The notes under the pieces were generated by a model that saw only the letters and a program-made list of their open reading frames with translations, was not told the origin of the DNA and made no database searches. Below are positions 51,919 to 60,867 of a stretch of 64,000 nucleotides of DNA, piece by piece. Position numbers and translations under genes: made by a program. How positions within the stretch are numbered: position 1 is the first letter of the stretch; each line of letters begins with the position of its first letter. The DNA is from Bacteroidota bacterium (lineage in GTDB: Bacteria > Bacteroidota > Bacteroidia > 2-12-FULL-35-15), in the NCBI GenBank assembly GCA_016722565.1, contig JADKIU010000002.1, positions 558,001 through 622,000 on the forward strand, in the 5' to 3' direction.

Positions 51919-52233
51919 ATGAAAGAAATAACTGTATCCGAATTAAAGAAATTAAAAGACAGCAATGCCGATTTTCAATTGATTGATGTTCGTGAAGAAC
52001 ATGAATTGGAAATTTGTGAAATCGGAGGAACACACATTGCAATGGGCGAAGTGATGGATAATTTAGATAAGATTTCGAAAGACAAACAAGTGATTATTCA
52101 TTGCAGAAGCGGTGCTCGTTCCGGAGCAATTTGCCAAGCGCTTGAAGCCAGTGGATTTAACAATGTGTATAACCTAAAAGGCGGAATCATCGCCTGGTCA
52201 ACGGAAATTGATCCTTCTATCACGAAATACTAA
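51919..52233 (+). CDS. Rhodanese-like protein
   Basis: A 104-residue single rhodanese domain without signal peptide: FQLIDVREEHELEICEIGGTHIAMGEV and the active loop VIIHCRSGARSGAICQAL with catalytic Cys. It shuttles sulfane sulfur. Its TAA stop shares a base with the ATG of the following DedA gene (coupled). It follows the ComA gene by 22 bases. Confidence 0.88.
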   Translation: MKEITVSELKKLKDSNADFQLIDVREEHELEICEIGGTHIAMGEVMDNLDKISKDKQVIIHCRSGARSGAICQALEASGFNNVYNLKGGIIAWSTEIDPSITKY

Positions 52234-52892
52234 TGGTTGAATTATTCAAGCACATCCTTCATCTTGATTTTGAATGGTTGTTTCAAAATTACAGTGATGT
52301 CGTGTACATCATTTTATTCCTGGTTATTTTTATTGAAACCGGATTGGTAATCATGCCTTTTTTACCGGGCGACTCCCTCCTATTTACTGCAGGATTGTTT
52401 GCCAACCAAATCAATTCGGTAACAGGTGAACCGTTTTTAAACATTTTCTTTTTATTAGGCCTTCTTTTTGCTGCCGCTGTTCTGGGCGACAATACCAATT
52501 ATTGGATTGGTCGAAAAATCGGACTCAAGGCATTGCAAATTAAAATCCGTGGCAAAAAACTGGTGAAGGAAGAATACTTAACCAAAACACATGCATTCTT
52601 TGATAAATACGGACCTAAAACAATTATCATGGCACGTTTTGTTCCTATCGTTAGAACATTCGCACCGTTTGTTGCCGGCATCGCTGAAATGCAGTATAAA
52701 AAGTTTTTGTCGTTTGACGTCTTGGGCGGTATCATCTGGATTGGCAGCTTAACCCTTGCCGGTTACTTTCTTGGAGAAATTCCTTGGATTAAAAACAACA
52801 TCGAAAAAGTGGCCATCGGCATTGTGTTTATCTCTGTACTTCCGATTGTTTTTGAAGTACTAAAAGCTAAACTGAGCAAAACAAAATCCTAA
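52233..52892 (+). CDS. DedA-family membrane protein
   Basis: A 219-residue protein with four to five helices. Signature: FIETGLVIMPFLPGDSLLFTAGL, then GDNTNYWIGRKIGLK, FFDKYGPKTIIMARFVPIVRTFAPFVAGIAEM, and GGIIWIGSLTLAGYFLGE. DedA proteins are flippase-like transporters for lipid carriers and affect membrane homeostasis. Translation is coupled to the rhodanese gene. Confidence 0.9.
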   Translation: MVELFKHILHLDFEWLFQNYSDVVYIILFLVIFIETGLVIMPFLPGDSLLFTAGLFANQINSVTGEPFLNIFFLLGLLFAAAVLGDNTNYWIGRKIGLKALQIKIRGKKLVKEEYLTKTHAFFDKYGPKTIIMARFVPIVRTFAPFVAGIAEMQYKKFLSFDVLGGIIWIGSLTLAGYFLGEIPWIKNNIEKVAIGIVFISVLPIVFEVLKAKLSKTKS

Positions 52893-52920
52893 AATCATTT
52901 TGAGGAATCAAATTATTTTA

Positions 52921-52968
52921 TACCTTTGAGTATAATACCATTTAGTATAATACCATTCAGTATAAAAA
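52921..52968 (+). promoter_or_regulatory. Promoter with 15-bp direct repeats
   Basis: The -7 box TACCTTTG (52921-52928) is followed by 2.5 copies of a 15-base unit AGTATAATACCATTT/C (52929-52966). Each unit contains the dyad GTAT-A-ATAC. The repeats begin at the expected transcript start and end at the ATG. This looks like an operator series or a leader target. Confidence 0.55.
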
Positions 52969-52969
52969 A

Positions 52970-54115
52970 ATGAACGCATCTCCTTTTACTTACGGAACAA
53001 CTGTCAGCACCGATTCCTTCACCAACCGTGAACAGGAAGCAGAAAAATTGCGCAGCAATTTAATGCATGGCATCAACACCACACTCATTTCTCCTAGACG
53101 CTGGGGGAAATCCTCCTTGGTTGAAAAAGTAATTGTCGACATCCGAAAAAAAGAAAAAAACGTCAAAACCATTATCATCGACCTTTTTTCTGTAAGCACC
53201 GAAGAAGAATTTCTGGAACTCTATGCCCGTGAAGTCATCAAAGCTTCCTCCAACAAATGGCAGGAATGGATGGGAACCGGTAAAGAATTCTTTAAAAAAC
53301 TAATTCCGAAATTTAATGTAGGCTTTGATGAAGCCGATTTTAGTCTGAGCTTTGACGTAAAAGAACTCAAAAAACACAGTCATGAAATCCTCGACCTGCC
53401 TGAGCTCATCGCAAAAAAGAAAGGCATTAAGTTTATCATCTGCCTCGATGAATTTCAAAACTTATCCAATTTTTCCGACTACCAAGATTTTGAAAAGAAA
53501 ATGCGCGCCTCGTGGCAGCGACAAAAAAATGTAACGTATTGCCTCTACGGCAGCAAACGACACATGATGAATGATATCTTTAATAGCCCGTCAAAACCGT
53601 TTTACCGCTTTGGGGATATCCTCTTATTACCCAAAATAGAAACTGCGAAATGGGTGAAATTCATTTGCAAAAGTTTTGAATCCTCCGGCAAACAAATTCC
53701 CGAAACCGTTGCCATCCTCATTCCTCAATTGATGAAAAATCATTCCTGGTATGTACAACAGCTGGCACATTATACCTGGAACATTACATCAAAAAAAGCT
53801 ACCGCAACGGAAGTAAATGCTGCGTTAAAAGAACTCATACAAGCAAACACTCCGTTGTACCAAAAAGAAGTAGAAAGCATCAGCAACACCCAATTGAATC
53901 TTTTGAAAGCAGTTGCCAAAGAAGAAACAAAATTCACCAGTACCACGGTGATGCAACACTACAATTTGGGAACACCAAATAATGTGAGTAAAAACAAAGA
54001 CATCCTCATCAACAACGATTTGATTCATGAACAAAATGGGGTGTATGAATTCCTTGATCCCGCTTTTGAGTTGTGGTTCAAAAAACAATTTTTTAATCAA
54101 TCGTATTTAAAATGA
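52970..54115 (+). CDS. AAA+ P-loop ATPase
   Basis: A 381-residue protein of the archaeal-type ATPase (AAA_14/PF01637-like) group. It opens with FTNREQEAEKLRSNLMHGINTTLISPRRWGKSSLVEKVIVDI (P-loop RRWGKSS), a Walker B FIICLDEFQNL, and a C-terminal winged-helix part (VSKNKDILINNDLIHEQNGVYEFLDPAFELWFKKQ). Such proteins often act in defence, toxin or plasmid-stability systems, but the role here is unknown. Its stop overlaps the aroE start by 4 bases. Confidence 0.82.
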   Translation: MNASPFTYGTTVSTDSFTNREQEAEKLRSNLMHGINTTLISPRRWGKSSLVEKVIVDIRKKEKNVKTIIIDLFSVSTEEEFLELYAREVIKASSNKWQEWMGTGKEFFKKLIPKFNVGFDEADFSLSFDVKELKKHSHEILDLPELIAKKKGIKFIICLDEFQNLSNFSDYQDFEKKMRASWQRQKNVTYCLYGSKRHMMNDIFNSPSKPFYRFGDILLLPKIETAKWVKFICKSFESSGKQIPETVAILIPQLMKNHSWYVQQLAHYTWNITSKKATATEVNAALKELIQANTPLYQKEVESISNTQLNLLKAVAKEETKFTSTTVMQHYNLGTPNNVSKNKDILINNDLIHEQNGVYEFLDPAFELWFKKQFFNQSYLK

Positions 54116-54882
54116 TACAATCATACGGACTGATCGGCTATCCGCTCTCCCACTCGTTTTCAAAAAAATATTTCACTGAAAAATTTCAAAAAGAAAACAT
54201 TCTGAATTCGGAATACCACGCATTTCCAATTGATAAAATTGAATTATTCCCCCTATTGATCAAAGACAATCCGACATTAAAAGGATTAAGCGTAACCATT
54301 CCGTATAAAGAAACAGTGATCCCTTTTTTGGATGAACTGGATGCTACTGCAAAAAAAATTGGCGCGGTGAATTGCATTAAAATTTCAGAAGGGAAACTTA
54401 TAGGATACAATACCGATGCGTTTGGCTTTAGACAATCCATCAAACCTTTTTTAGAATCACAACATGAAAGAGCGTTGATATTAGGCACAGGCGGTGCTTC
54501 AAAAGCAGTGGAATATGTTTTAAAAGAGATTGGAATTGATTGCTACTTTGTGACACGCAATAAATCAACTAACAAACAACCAACAACCAATAACCAATTT
54601 ACCTACGATGAAGTAAACGAACACATGCTCAACGCATTTAAACTCATCGTCAATGCAACGCCTTTGGGAATGTTTCCAAATGTGGATGCTTGTCCGGATA
54701 TCCCCTACCAATTCCTTTCACCAACTCATTTATTGTACGACCTGGTTTACAATCCTGCGGAGACCGAATTTTTAAAACGCGGAAAAGCAAAAGGTGCAGC
54801 CACTGTAAACGGCTACTCCATGCTTCAACACCAAGCCGAGGAAGCTTGGAGAATTTGGAATACGCATTCGAATCCCCAGTAA
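54112..54882 (+). CDS. aroE: Shikimate dehydrogenase
   Basis: A 256-residue enzyme reducing 3-dehydroshikimate with NADPH in aromatic amino acid synthesis. Motifs: YGLIGYPLSHSFSKKYF, GLSVTIPYKETVIPFLDELDATAKKIGAVNCIK (catalytic Lys), GYNTDAFGF, ILGTGGASKAVEYVL (nucleotide loop), and NATPLGMFPN. Short form as in many Bacteroidota. Translation coupled to the AAA gene (ATGA overlap), although no functional link is known. Confidence 0.93.
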   Translation: MIQSYGLIGYPLSHSFSKKYFTEKFQKENILNSEYHAFPIDKIELFPLLIKDNPTLKGLSVTIPYKETVIPFLDELDATAKKIGAVNCIKISEGKLIGYNTDAFGFRQSIKPFLESQHERALILGTGGASKAVEYVLKEIGIDCYFVTRNKSTNKQPTTNNQFTYDEVNEHMLNAFKLIVNATPLGMFPNVDACPDIPYQFLSPTHLLYDLVYNPAETEFLKRGKAKGAATVNGYSMLQHQAEEAWRIWNTHSNPQ

Positions 54883-54905
54883 CAAGTCAAATAGCAATTA
54901 GAACG

Positions 54906-54934
54906 GTCATCTCGACCAACGTGGAGAGATCTTC
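54906..54934 (+). repeat. Dispersed short repeat (CTCGACCAACGTGGAGAGAT)
   Basis: The CGACC..CGTGGAGA pattern, second copy of the element at 42794-42815, between aroE and uvrB. Confidence 0.6.
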
Positions 54935-55022
54935 ATTTTCGTAATTCGCATTATAAGAGAGTCCTATCCTTCTACTAAACTCCATATGACAGATAGAAAT
55001 TATTCCGTAAATTTACACCTCT

Positions 55023-57046
55023 ATGGAATTCAAAATTATCTCAGACTTTCAACCCACCGGTGATCAACCGACTGCAATCAAACAATTAGTAGATGGTGTA
55101 AACGGAAATGTGCCTGCACAAACCTTGTTAGGTGTAACCGGCTCCGGAAAAACATTTACAATTGCTAACGTGATTCAACAAACCGGAAAGCCTACGTTAA
55201 TTTTAAGCCATAACAAAACCTTAGCGGCTCAATTGTACGGTGAATTCAAACAGTTTTTTCCAAACAATGCAGTGGAGTATTTTGTCAGCTATTACGACTA
55301 TTACCAACCTGAAGCTTTTATTCCCAGCACAAATACCTACATCGAAAAAGATTTAGCCATCAACGATGAAATTGAAAAATTACGTTTGAGCACAACCTCT
55401 TCCCTCCTTTCCGGAAGAAGAGATGTGATTGTGGTTTCATCCGTTTCTTGTATTTATGGTATTGGAAATCCGGTAGAATTCAGAAGCAATGTCATCAACA
55501 TCAAAAAGGAGAAATTATTTCTAGAAATAAATTCCTGCACAGATTAGTAGAAAGTTTATACTCCCGCACAACCGAAGATTTTCTACGCGGTAACTTCCGA
55601 GTAAAAGGAGATACTGTAGATATTAATTTGGCGTATGCCGATGTTTCGCTTCGTGTTTCATTTTGGGACGATGAAATTGAAGAAATCGAATACTTCGAAA
55701 CCAGCACAGGTAAAAGCACAGAGAAACTCGACAGTGTTACCATCTACCCGGCCAATATCTTTGTGACAAGTCCGGAAACCATGAAAAGTGCCATTCATCA
55801 AATACAAGATGATATGGTGAAACAAGTAGATTACTTTAAAGAAATCGGGAAACACCTGGAAGCAAAACGCTTGGAGGACAGAGTTACCTACGACCTTGAG
55901 ATGATGCGTGAATTGGGCTATTGCTCCGGCATCGAAAATTATTCCCGCTATTTTGATAACCGATTACCGGGTTCACGACCATTCTGTCTCTTGGATTATT
56001 TCCCCGATGATTTTTTAATGGTGATTGATGAAAGCCATGTGACCTTGCCACAAATTAAAGCCATGTATGGTGGCGACCGCTCCCGAAAAGTAAACTTAGT
56101 GGACTTCGGTTTCCGCTTACCGGCTGCAATGGACAACCGACCGCTAAAATTTGAAGAGTTTGAATCCTTGATCCATCAACTCATTTACGTAAGTGCAACA
56201 CCGGCTGAATATGAATTAACAAAATCCGAAGGCATTGTTGCAGAGCAAGTGATTCGACCAACTGGATTACTCGACCCGATTATTGAAGTAAGACCAAGCA
56301 TCAATCAGATTGATGATTTGCTGGAAGAAATTGATAAAGTGGCAAAGCGTGACGAACGCATCCTCGTAACCACCCTCACCAAACGAATGGCTGAAGAACT
56401 GCAAAAGTACATGCTAAACATCGGTATCCGTTGCCGATACATCCATTCCGAAGTAGATACGTTAGAACGTGTGGAAATTTTACGCGACTTACGCTTAGGG
56501 AAATTTGATGTATTGATTGGAATCAATTTATTGAGAGAAGGATTGGATTTACCGGAAGTGTCGTTAGTCGCAATTTTAGATGCCGACAAAGAAGGCTTTT
56601 TACGCTCCGACAGAGCATTGACACAAACTGCCGGAAGAGCGGCCCGTAACATCAACGGTAAAGTAATTATGTATGCCGATAAAATTACGGATTCAATGAA
56701 AAGAACCATTGATGAAACCGAACGAAGAAGACAAAAACAAATTGCCTATAACCTTGAACATAATTTGGTGCCAACCGCATTAAATAAATCGAAAGCATCC
56801 ATCATGGGACAAACATCCGTGATTGTCGACTCAAAAGGAAATTTAGCCCGACCGTATGTTGAAACCGGAGAAATCAATTATGCAGCCGATCCTGTTGTTC
56901 AATACATGAGTAAGGAAGAACTTCAGAAAGCCATTAACCGAACACGCAAAGCTATGGATGTGGCTGCCAAAGCATTTGATTTTGCGGAAGCTGCGCGCTT
57001 AAGAGATGAAATGTTTGCCCTTGAGAAACTATTTTCTAACAAATAA
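55023..57046 (+). CDS. uvrB: UvrB excinuclease subunit, single-base frameshift
   Basis: A missing base in the short A5GG run at 55503-55509 splits the gene. Adding one G gives a continuous 674-residue UvrB. Motifs: P-loop GVTGSGKTF, the beta-hairpin YYDYYQPEAFIP, YSRTTEDFLRGNFRVKGD after the junction, then DEAD-like DESHVTLPQIKAMYGGD, GLDLPEVSLVAILDADKEGFLRS, QTAGRAARN, and the C-terminal UVR coiled coil (AFDFAEAARLRDEMFALEKLF). It loads UvrC at lesions in nucleotide excision repair. In a core repair gene a natural frameshift is unlikely. Confidence 0.93.
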
Positions 57047-57141
57047 TTGTCATTAAGTTTTCATTTTTCTCTTGATATGCTCTAAAATAACTCCTATGTT
57101 CGTGCTGGATAAAATGAACAGCTAAGCATACCCATAACAGA

Positions 57142-57600
57142 ATGGCATTAAAGCAGGACGATATTGTGCAAACAATATCTTTAACGAGCATGAACATCAC
57201 ACTTGATACACAAGGGATTGTTCATGTGCGCTATCTGGAAGGACAAACCATTGATGTTAAAGAAAAAATCGAGGAAAAAAGAGCCTTACTCGAAATTACA
57301 AAAGGTGAAAAACATCCCATTTTAATCTCCTTCGACCATTTTGTAACCATCACCAAGGAAGCCAAAGAATACAGCATTTTAATTGAACCGGAACAACCGT
57401 TCTTAGCTGTTGCAATCATTGTAGATAACTTAGCCTATCAGCTGATGGCCGATTTCTATTTCAAATTTTACAAACCGAAAGTAGCATATAAAGTTTTTAA
57501 GTCGTACGATAAATCCATTGAATGGCTTATCGAAATTCGTAAAAATCCTCCTCCTCCAAAACCAAAATACAAAGGAAAAATTACCATCTGGAGTTTTTAG
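57142..57600 (+). CDS. Conserved hypothetical protein (STAS/SpoIIAA-like pattern)
   Basis: A 152-residue protein. The pattern MNITLDTQGIVHVRYLEGQTIDVKEKIEEKRALLEI, then HPILISFDHFVTITKEAKEY, VAIIVDNLAYQLMADFYFKFYKPKVAYKVFKSYDKSIEWL, is a small alpha/beta fold typical of Bacteroidota sequences of the SpoIIAA/STAS-like sort (final W-L helix). It ends in PPPPKPKYKG. Function unknown. TATGTTCG-like box upstream near 57093. Confidence 0.5.
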   Translation: MALKQDDIVQTISLTSMNITLDTQGIVHVRYLEGQTIDVKEKIEEKRALLEITKGEKHPILISFDHFVTITKEAKEYSILIEPEQPFLAVAIIVDNLAYQLMADFYFKFYKPKVAYKVFKSYDKSIEWLIEIRKNPPPPKPKYKGKITIWSF

Positions 57601-57671
57601 TTTCGTCCTTTTTTAAATGCTTTTTATCAGCATCATCTGCGTTCCATCATGCCATATTTTCGTAAATTCGT

Positions 57672-59585
57672 ATGCAAATGCCAACCGCACACGAGGTCTT
57701 AGAAAAATATTGGGGCTACCGCTCCTTTCGTCCTTCGCAGGAAGAAATCATCCAATCCGTTTTAGATGGAAAGGATACACTTGCCCTTCTACCAACGGGT
57801 GGCGGAAAATCCATTTGCTTTCAAGTACCCGCATTGTGCCAAGACGGCATCTGCATCGTGATTTCACCATTGATTGCTTTGATGAAAGATCAGGTTGAAA
57901 ACCTTGTCAAAAAAGGAATCAAAGCCATTGCTATCACATCTGCCATGCACAAACGCGAAATAGATATTGCATTGGACAATTGCGTTCATGGCAACATCAA
58001 ATTTCTTTACCTCTCTCCCGAACGACTGGAAACGGAAATTGTAAAAGTGCGTTTGCAAAAAATGAATGTGAATCTCATAGCCATTGATGAATCACATTGC
58101 ATCTCTCAATGGGGCTATGATTTCCGTCCGAGTTATTTAAAGATTGAATTGCTTCGCCAAATTTTACCGAAAGTCCCAGTACTGGCGTTAACCGCAACAG
58201 CTACTAAAGAAGTGGTAAAAGACATTCAAGAGAAATTACAATTCAAAAAAAACAATGTCATTCAAATTAGTTTTGAACGTAAAAATGTAGCTTACATCTT
58301 ATTGAATCAAGAAGATAAATTGGCACGCTTAGTAAAGATTGCCAATAATGTAAAGGGAACAGGAATTGTTTATGTTCGCAACAGAAAAAAAACACAGGAC
58401 ATCGCCAGTTATTTGCGAAGTCATAAAATTGAAGCTGACTTCTACCATGCTGGATTAGATGCCAAAACCCGCGACATCAAACAAAGCAATTGGATCAATA
58501 ATAAATCAAGAGTAATTGTTTGCACCAACGCCTTCGGAATGGGAATCGATAAACCCGATGTGCGATTTGTGGTTCACATCGATTTACCCGACTCATTGGA
58601 AGCTTATTTCCAGGAAGCCGGCCGCGCAGGAAGAGATGAACAAAAAGCATTTGCGATTTTATTGTACAACAACGGTGATAAAATAGAATTGCAACGAAAT
58701 GTGGAAACCAGCTTTCCGGAAATGGATGAAATTCGTCAGACCTACCAGGCATTGGCCAATTTCTATCAAATGCCTACCGGTTCTGGATTAGGGAACACCT
58801 TTAATTTTGATATTTCAACGTTTTGCGACAACTATAAACTCCAACCCATCACGGTATTTAATTGTTTGAAATTTATTGAACGGGAAGGTTATATCTCGCT
58901 CTCGGATGCATTCTTTCAACCTGCTCGCATCAAACTGGAATTAAACCGTGAAGATTTGTACAAGTTTCAAATCTCTAATCCTGCTTTCGATACCTTTATC
59001 AAAATGCTGTTGCGCAATTATGCCGGACTGTTTGATAATTTTGAAAAAATCAACGAATTTGATTTGGCTAAAAAATTAAACATCAAACTGGATGATGTTG
59101 TTAAACGACTCAACTACCTCCATCAAAATAAAATTATTACCTATGCTCCACAAACGGAGTTGCCCCAATTAACCTTCACCATGCCTCGCGTGGATACAAA
59201 AGATTTATCTCTTTCGAAAGAAAATTTCTCATCACTAAAAAAACGTGCCATCCAACGCATGGAAGCCGTTTTGAATTATACCGAAAGCACCCATAAATGC
59301 AGAAGTCAACTCCTACTCGCCTACTTTGGTGAAATTGAAACGGCACCGTGCGGACAATGTGATATCTGTTTAGAGGAGAAAAGAAAAGTATTGCATACAG
59401 ATGAATTCGAACGCATCAGCACACAGATAAAAGAATTGTTGACCCTTCATCCTATGGAATTAAAAATGCTCATCAATTCCATCACCGATGTGCATGAAGA
59501 TAAAATCATTCATACCATCCAAGTAATGATTGATAATGATGCATTAAAATACAACGAGCAGAATTTACTTTACTTAACTACCTAA
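57672..59585 (+). CDS. recQ: ATP-dependent DNA helicase RecQ
   Basis: A 637-residue helicase. Motifs: YWGYRSFRPSQEEII (motif 0), ALLPTGGGKSICFQVPAL (Walker A), VISPLIALMKDQV, DESHCISQWGYDFRP (DExH and aromatic-rich loop), VLALTATAT, GMGIDKPDVRFVVH, and QEAGRAGRDE (VI). The zinc-binding part is RSQLLLAYFGE...CGQCDIC. A C-terminal winged helix follows, while HRDC is not seen. It unwinds DNA in recombination repair. Confidence 0.95.
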   Translation: MQMPTAHEVLEKYWGYRSFRPSQEEIIQSVLDGKDTLALLPTGGGKSICFQVPALCQDGICIVISPLIALMKDQVENLVKKGIKAIAITSAMHKREIDIALDNCVHGNIKFLYLSPERLETEIVKVRLQKMNVNLIAIDESHCISQWGYDFRPSYLKIELLRQILPKVPVLALTATATKEVVKDIQEKLQFKKNNVIQISFERKNVAYILLNQEDKLARLVKIANNVKGTGIVYVRNRKKTQDIASYLRSHKIEADFYHAGLDAKTRDIKQSNWINNKSRVIVCTNAFGMGIDKPDVRFVVHIDLPDSLEAYFQEAGRAGRDEQKAFAILLYNNGDKIELQRNVETSFPEMDEIRQTYQALANFYQMPTGSGLGNTFNFDISTFCDNYKLQPITVFNCLKFIEREGYISLSDAFFQPARIKLELNREDLYKFQISNPAFDTFIKMLLRNYAGLFDNFEKINEFDLAKKLNIKLDDVVKRLNYLHQNKIITYAPQTELPQLTFTMPRVDTKDLSLSKENFSSLKKRAIQRMEAVLNYTESTHKCRSQLLLAYFGEIETAPCGQCDICLEEKRKVLHTDEFERISTQIKELLTLHPMELKMLINSITDVHEDKIIHTIQVMIDNDALKYNEQNLLYLTT

Positions 59586-59618
59586 TAGTTTTCGTATTTT
59601 CGCACAAACAACCCATTT

Positions 59619-60832
59619 ATGACCGACCAATTTATCAAAGTAATATTAGCCAACGGCAAAGATCATAGTATCAAACGTTTTCATCCTGGGTATTTTCTGG
59701 CGCGATCAAAAAAATCAGTCTGCCTCCCGATTACGAAGGCGATGATGTAAAAGAAGGCGATGTTGTTGCCGTGTATTCTGTGCAGGAAGAATTTCTGGGA
59801 ATGGGTCATTATCAAATTGGTTCCATTGCTGTGCGCATGTTCTCGTTCACGGAAGTGAACCCAAACTATGAATTTTGGAAAAGCAAAATTCAAAAAGCCT
59901 ACGATTTCAGAACACAATTAAATCTAACAAAAAATCCAGCTACCAATTGTTACCGTTTGTGTTTTGGTGAAGGAGATGGATTACCGGGTTTTATCATTGA
60001 TTATTACAACGGGACAGCCGTATTGCAATCCCACTCGATTGGTTTGCACTTAATCAAACATGAATTTGTGAAAGCACTGCAAGAAATTTACGGAGACGAA
60101 TTAAATGCCGTTTATGATAAGAGTGAAGAAACGATGCCAAAGAATGCTCCTATTAAAGCACCAAACGGCTATTTATGGAAACGTGAGAACGCTACCAATG
60201 AAACCATCGCTTTGGAAAACGGACATCAATTTTCAGTGGATTGGGAAGGCGGACAAAAAACCGGATTCTTTATCGATCAACGAGAAAACAGAGAATTGCT
60301 CGCACATTATTCAAAAGATAAAGTGGTGTTGAACACTTTCTGTTATACAGGAGGATTTTCAATTTATGCAGCTGCTGCCGGAGCAAAAGAAGTACACTCA
60401 ACCGATATTTCGAAAAAAGCAATTGAGCTGACCGATAAAAATGCAGCATTGAATCAATTGAAGAATCATACTTCTTTTGTTGCTGATACGTTTGAGTTTT
60501 TAAAGAATCGCGAAAATACGTACGATATCATTGTGTTGGATCCTCCTGCATTTGCAAAACATCAAAATGTGAAGCACAATGCCATTATGGGTTATAAACG
60601 ATTGAATTATGAAGCCATCAAACAAATTAAACCGGGTGGATTGTTATTTACATTCTCTTGCTCTCAGGTAGTAGACAAAAACACGTTTAACAGTACCGTG
60701 ATGGCAGCAGCGATTGAAGCAGGAAGAAATGTGAGAATCTTGCATCACCTTTCACAACCACCCGACCACTGTGTGAATATTTTTCATCCCGAAGGTGAAT
60801 ATCTAAAAGGATTGGTTGTCCATGTAGAATAA
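59619..60832 (+). CDS. Class I rRNA large-subunit methyltransferase (RlmI family), single-base frameshift
   Basis: One missing T near 59687 splits the frame. Adding it gives a 404-residue protein from MTDQFIKVILANGKDHSIKRF through HPWVFSGAIKKIS. Then CYRLCFGEGDGLPGFIIDYYNGTAVLQ (PUA-linked segment), FFIDQRENRELLAH, VLNTFCYTGGFSIYAAAAGAKEV (SAM loop), STDISKKAIEL and IVLDPPAFAK (DPPxF catalytic motif). It methylates a cytosine of 23S rRNA (family name RlmI). Length fits the E. coli enzyme. Confidence 0.9.
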
Positions 60833-60866
60833 ACAAAAAGCCACTGAGATTCAGTGGCTTTTTTGT
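60833..60866. terminator. Bidirectional terminator
   Basis: AAAAAGCCACTGA-GAT-TCAGTGGCTTTTT, between the RlmI-like (plus) and TonB-receptor (minus) gene ends. Confidence 0.9.
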
Positions 60867-60867
60867 T

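Noticed and set aside
55448..55560. Programmed ribosomal frameshift in uvrB
   Set aside because: No slippery heptamer with downstream structure is seen, and five genes in the window show the same kind of one-base fault, which favours sequencing error.
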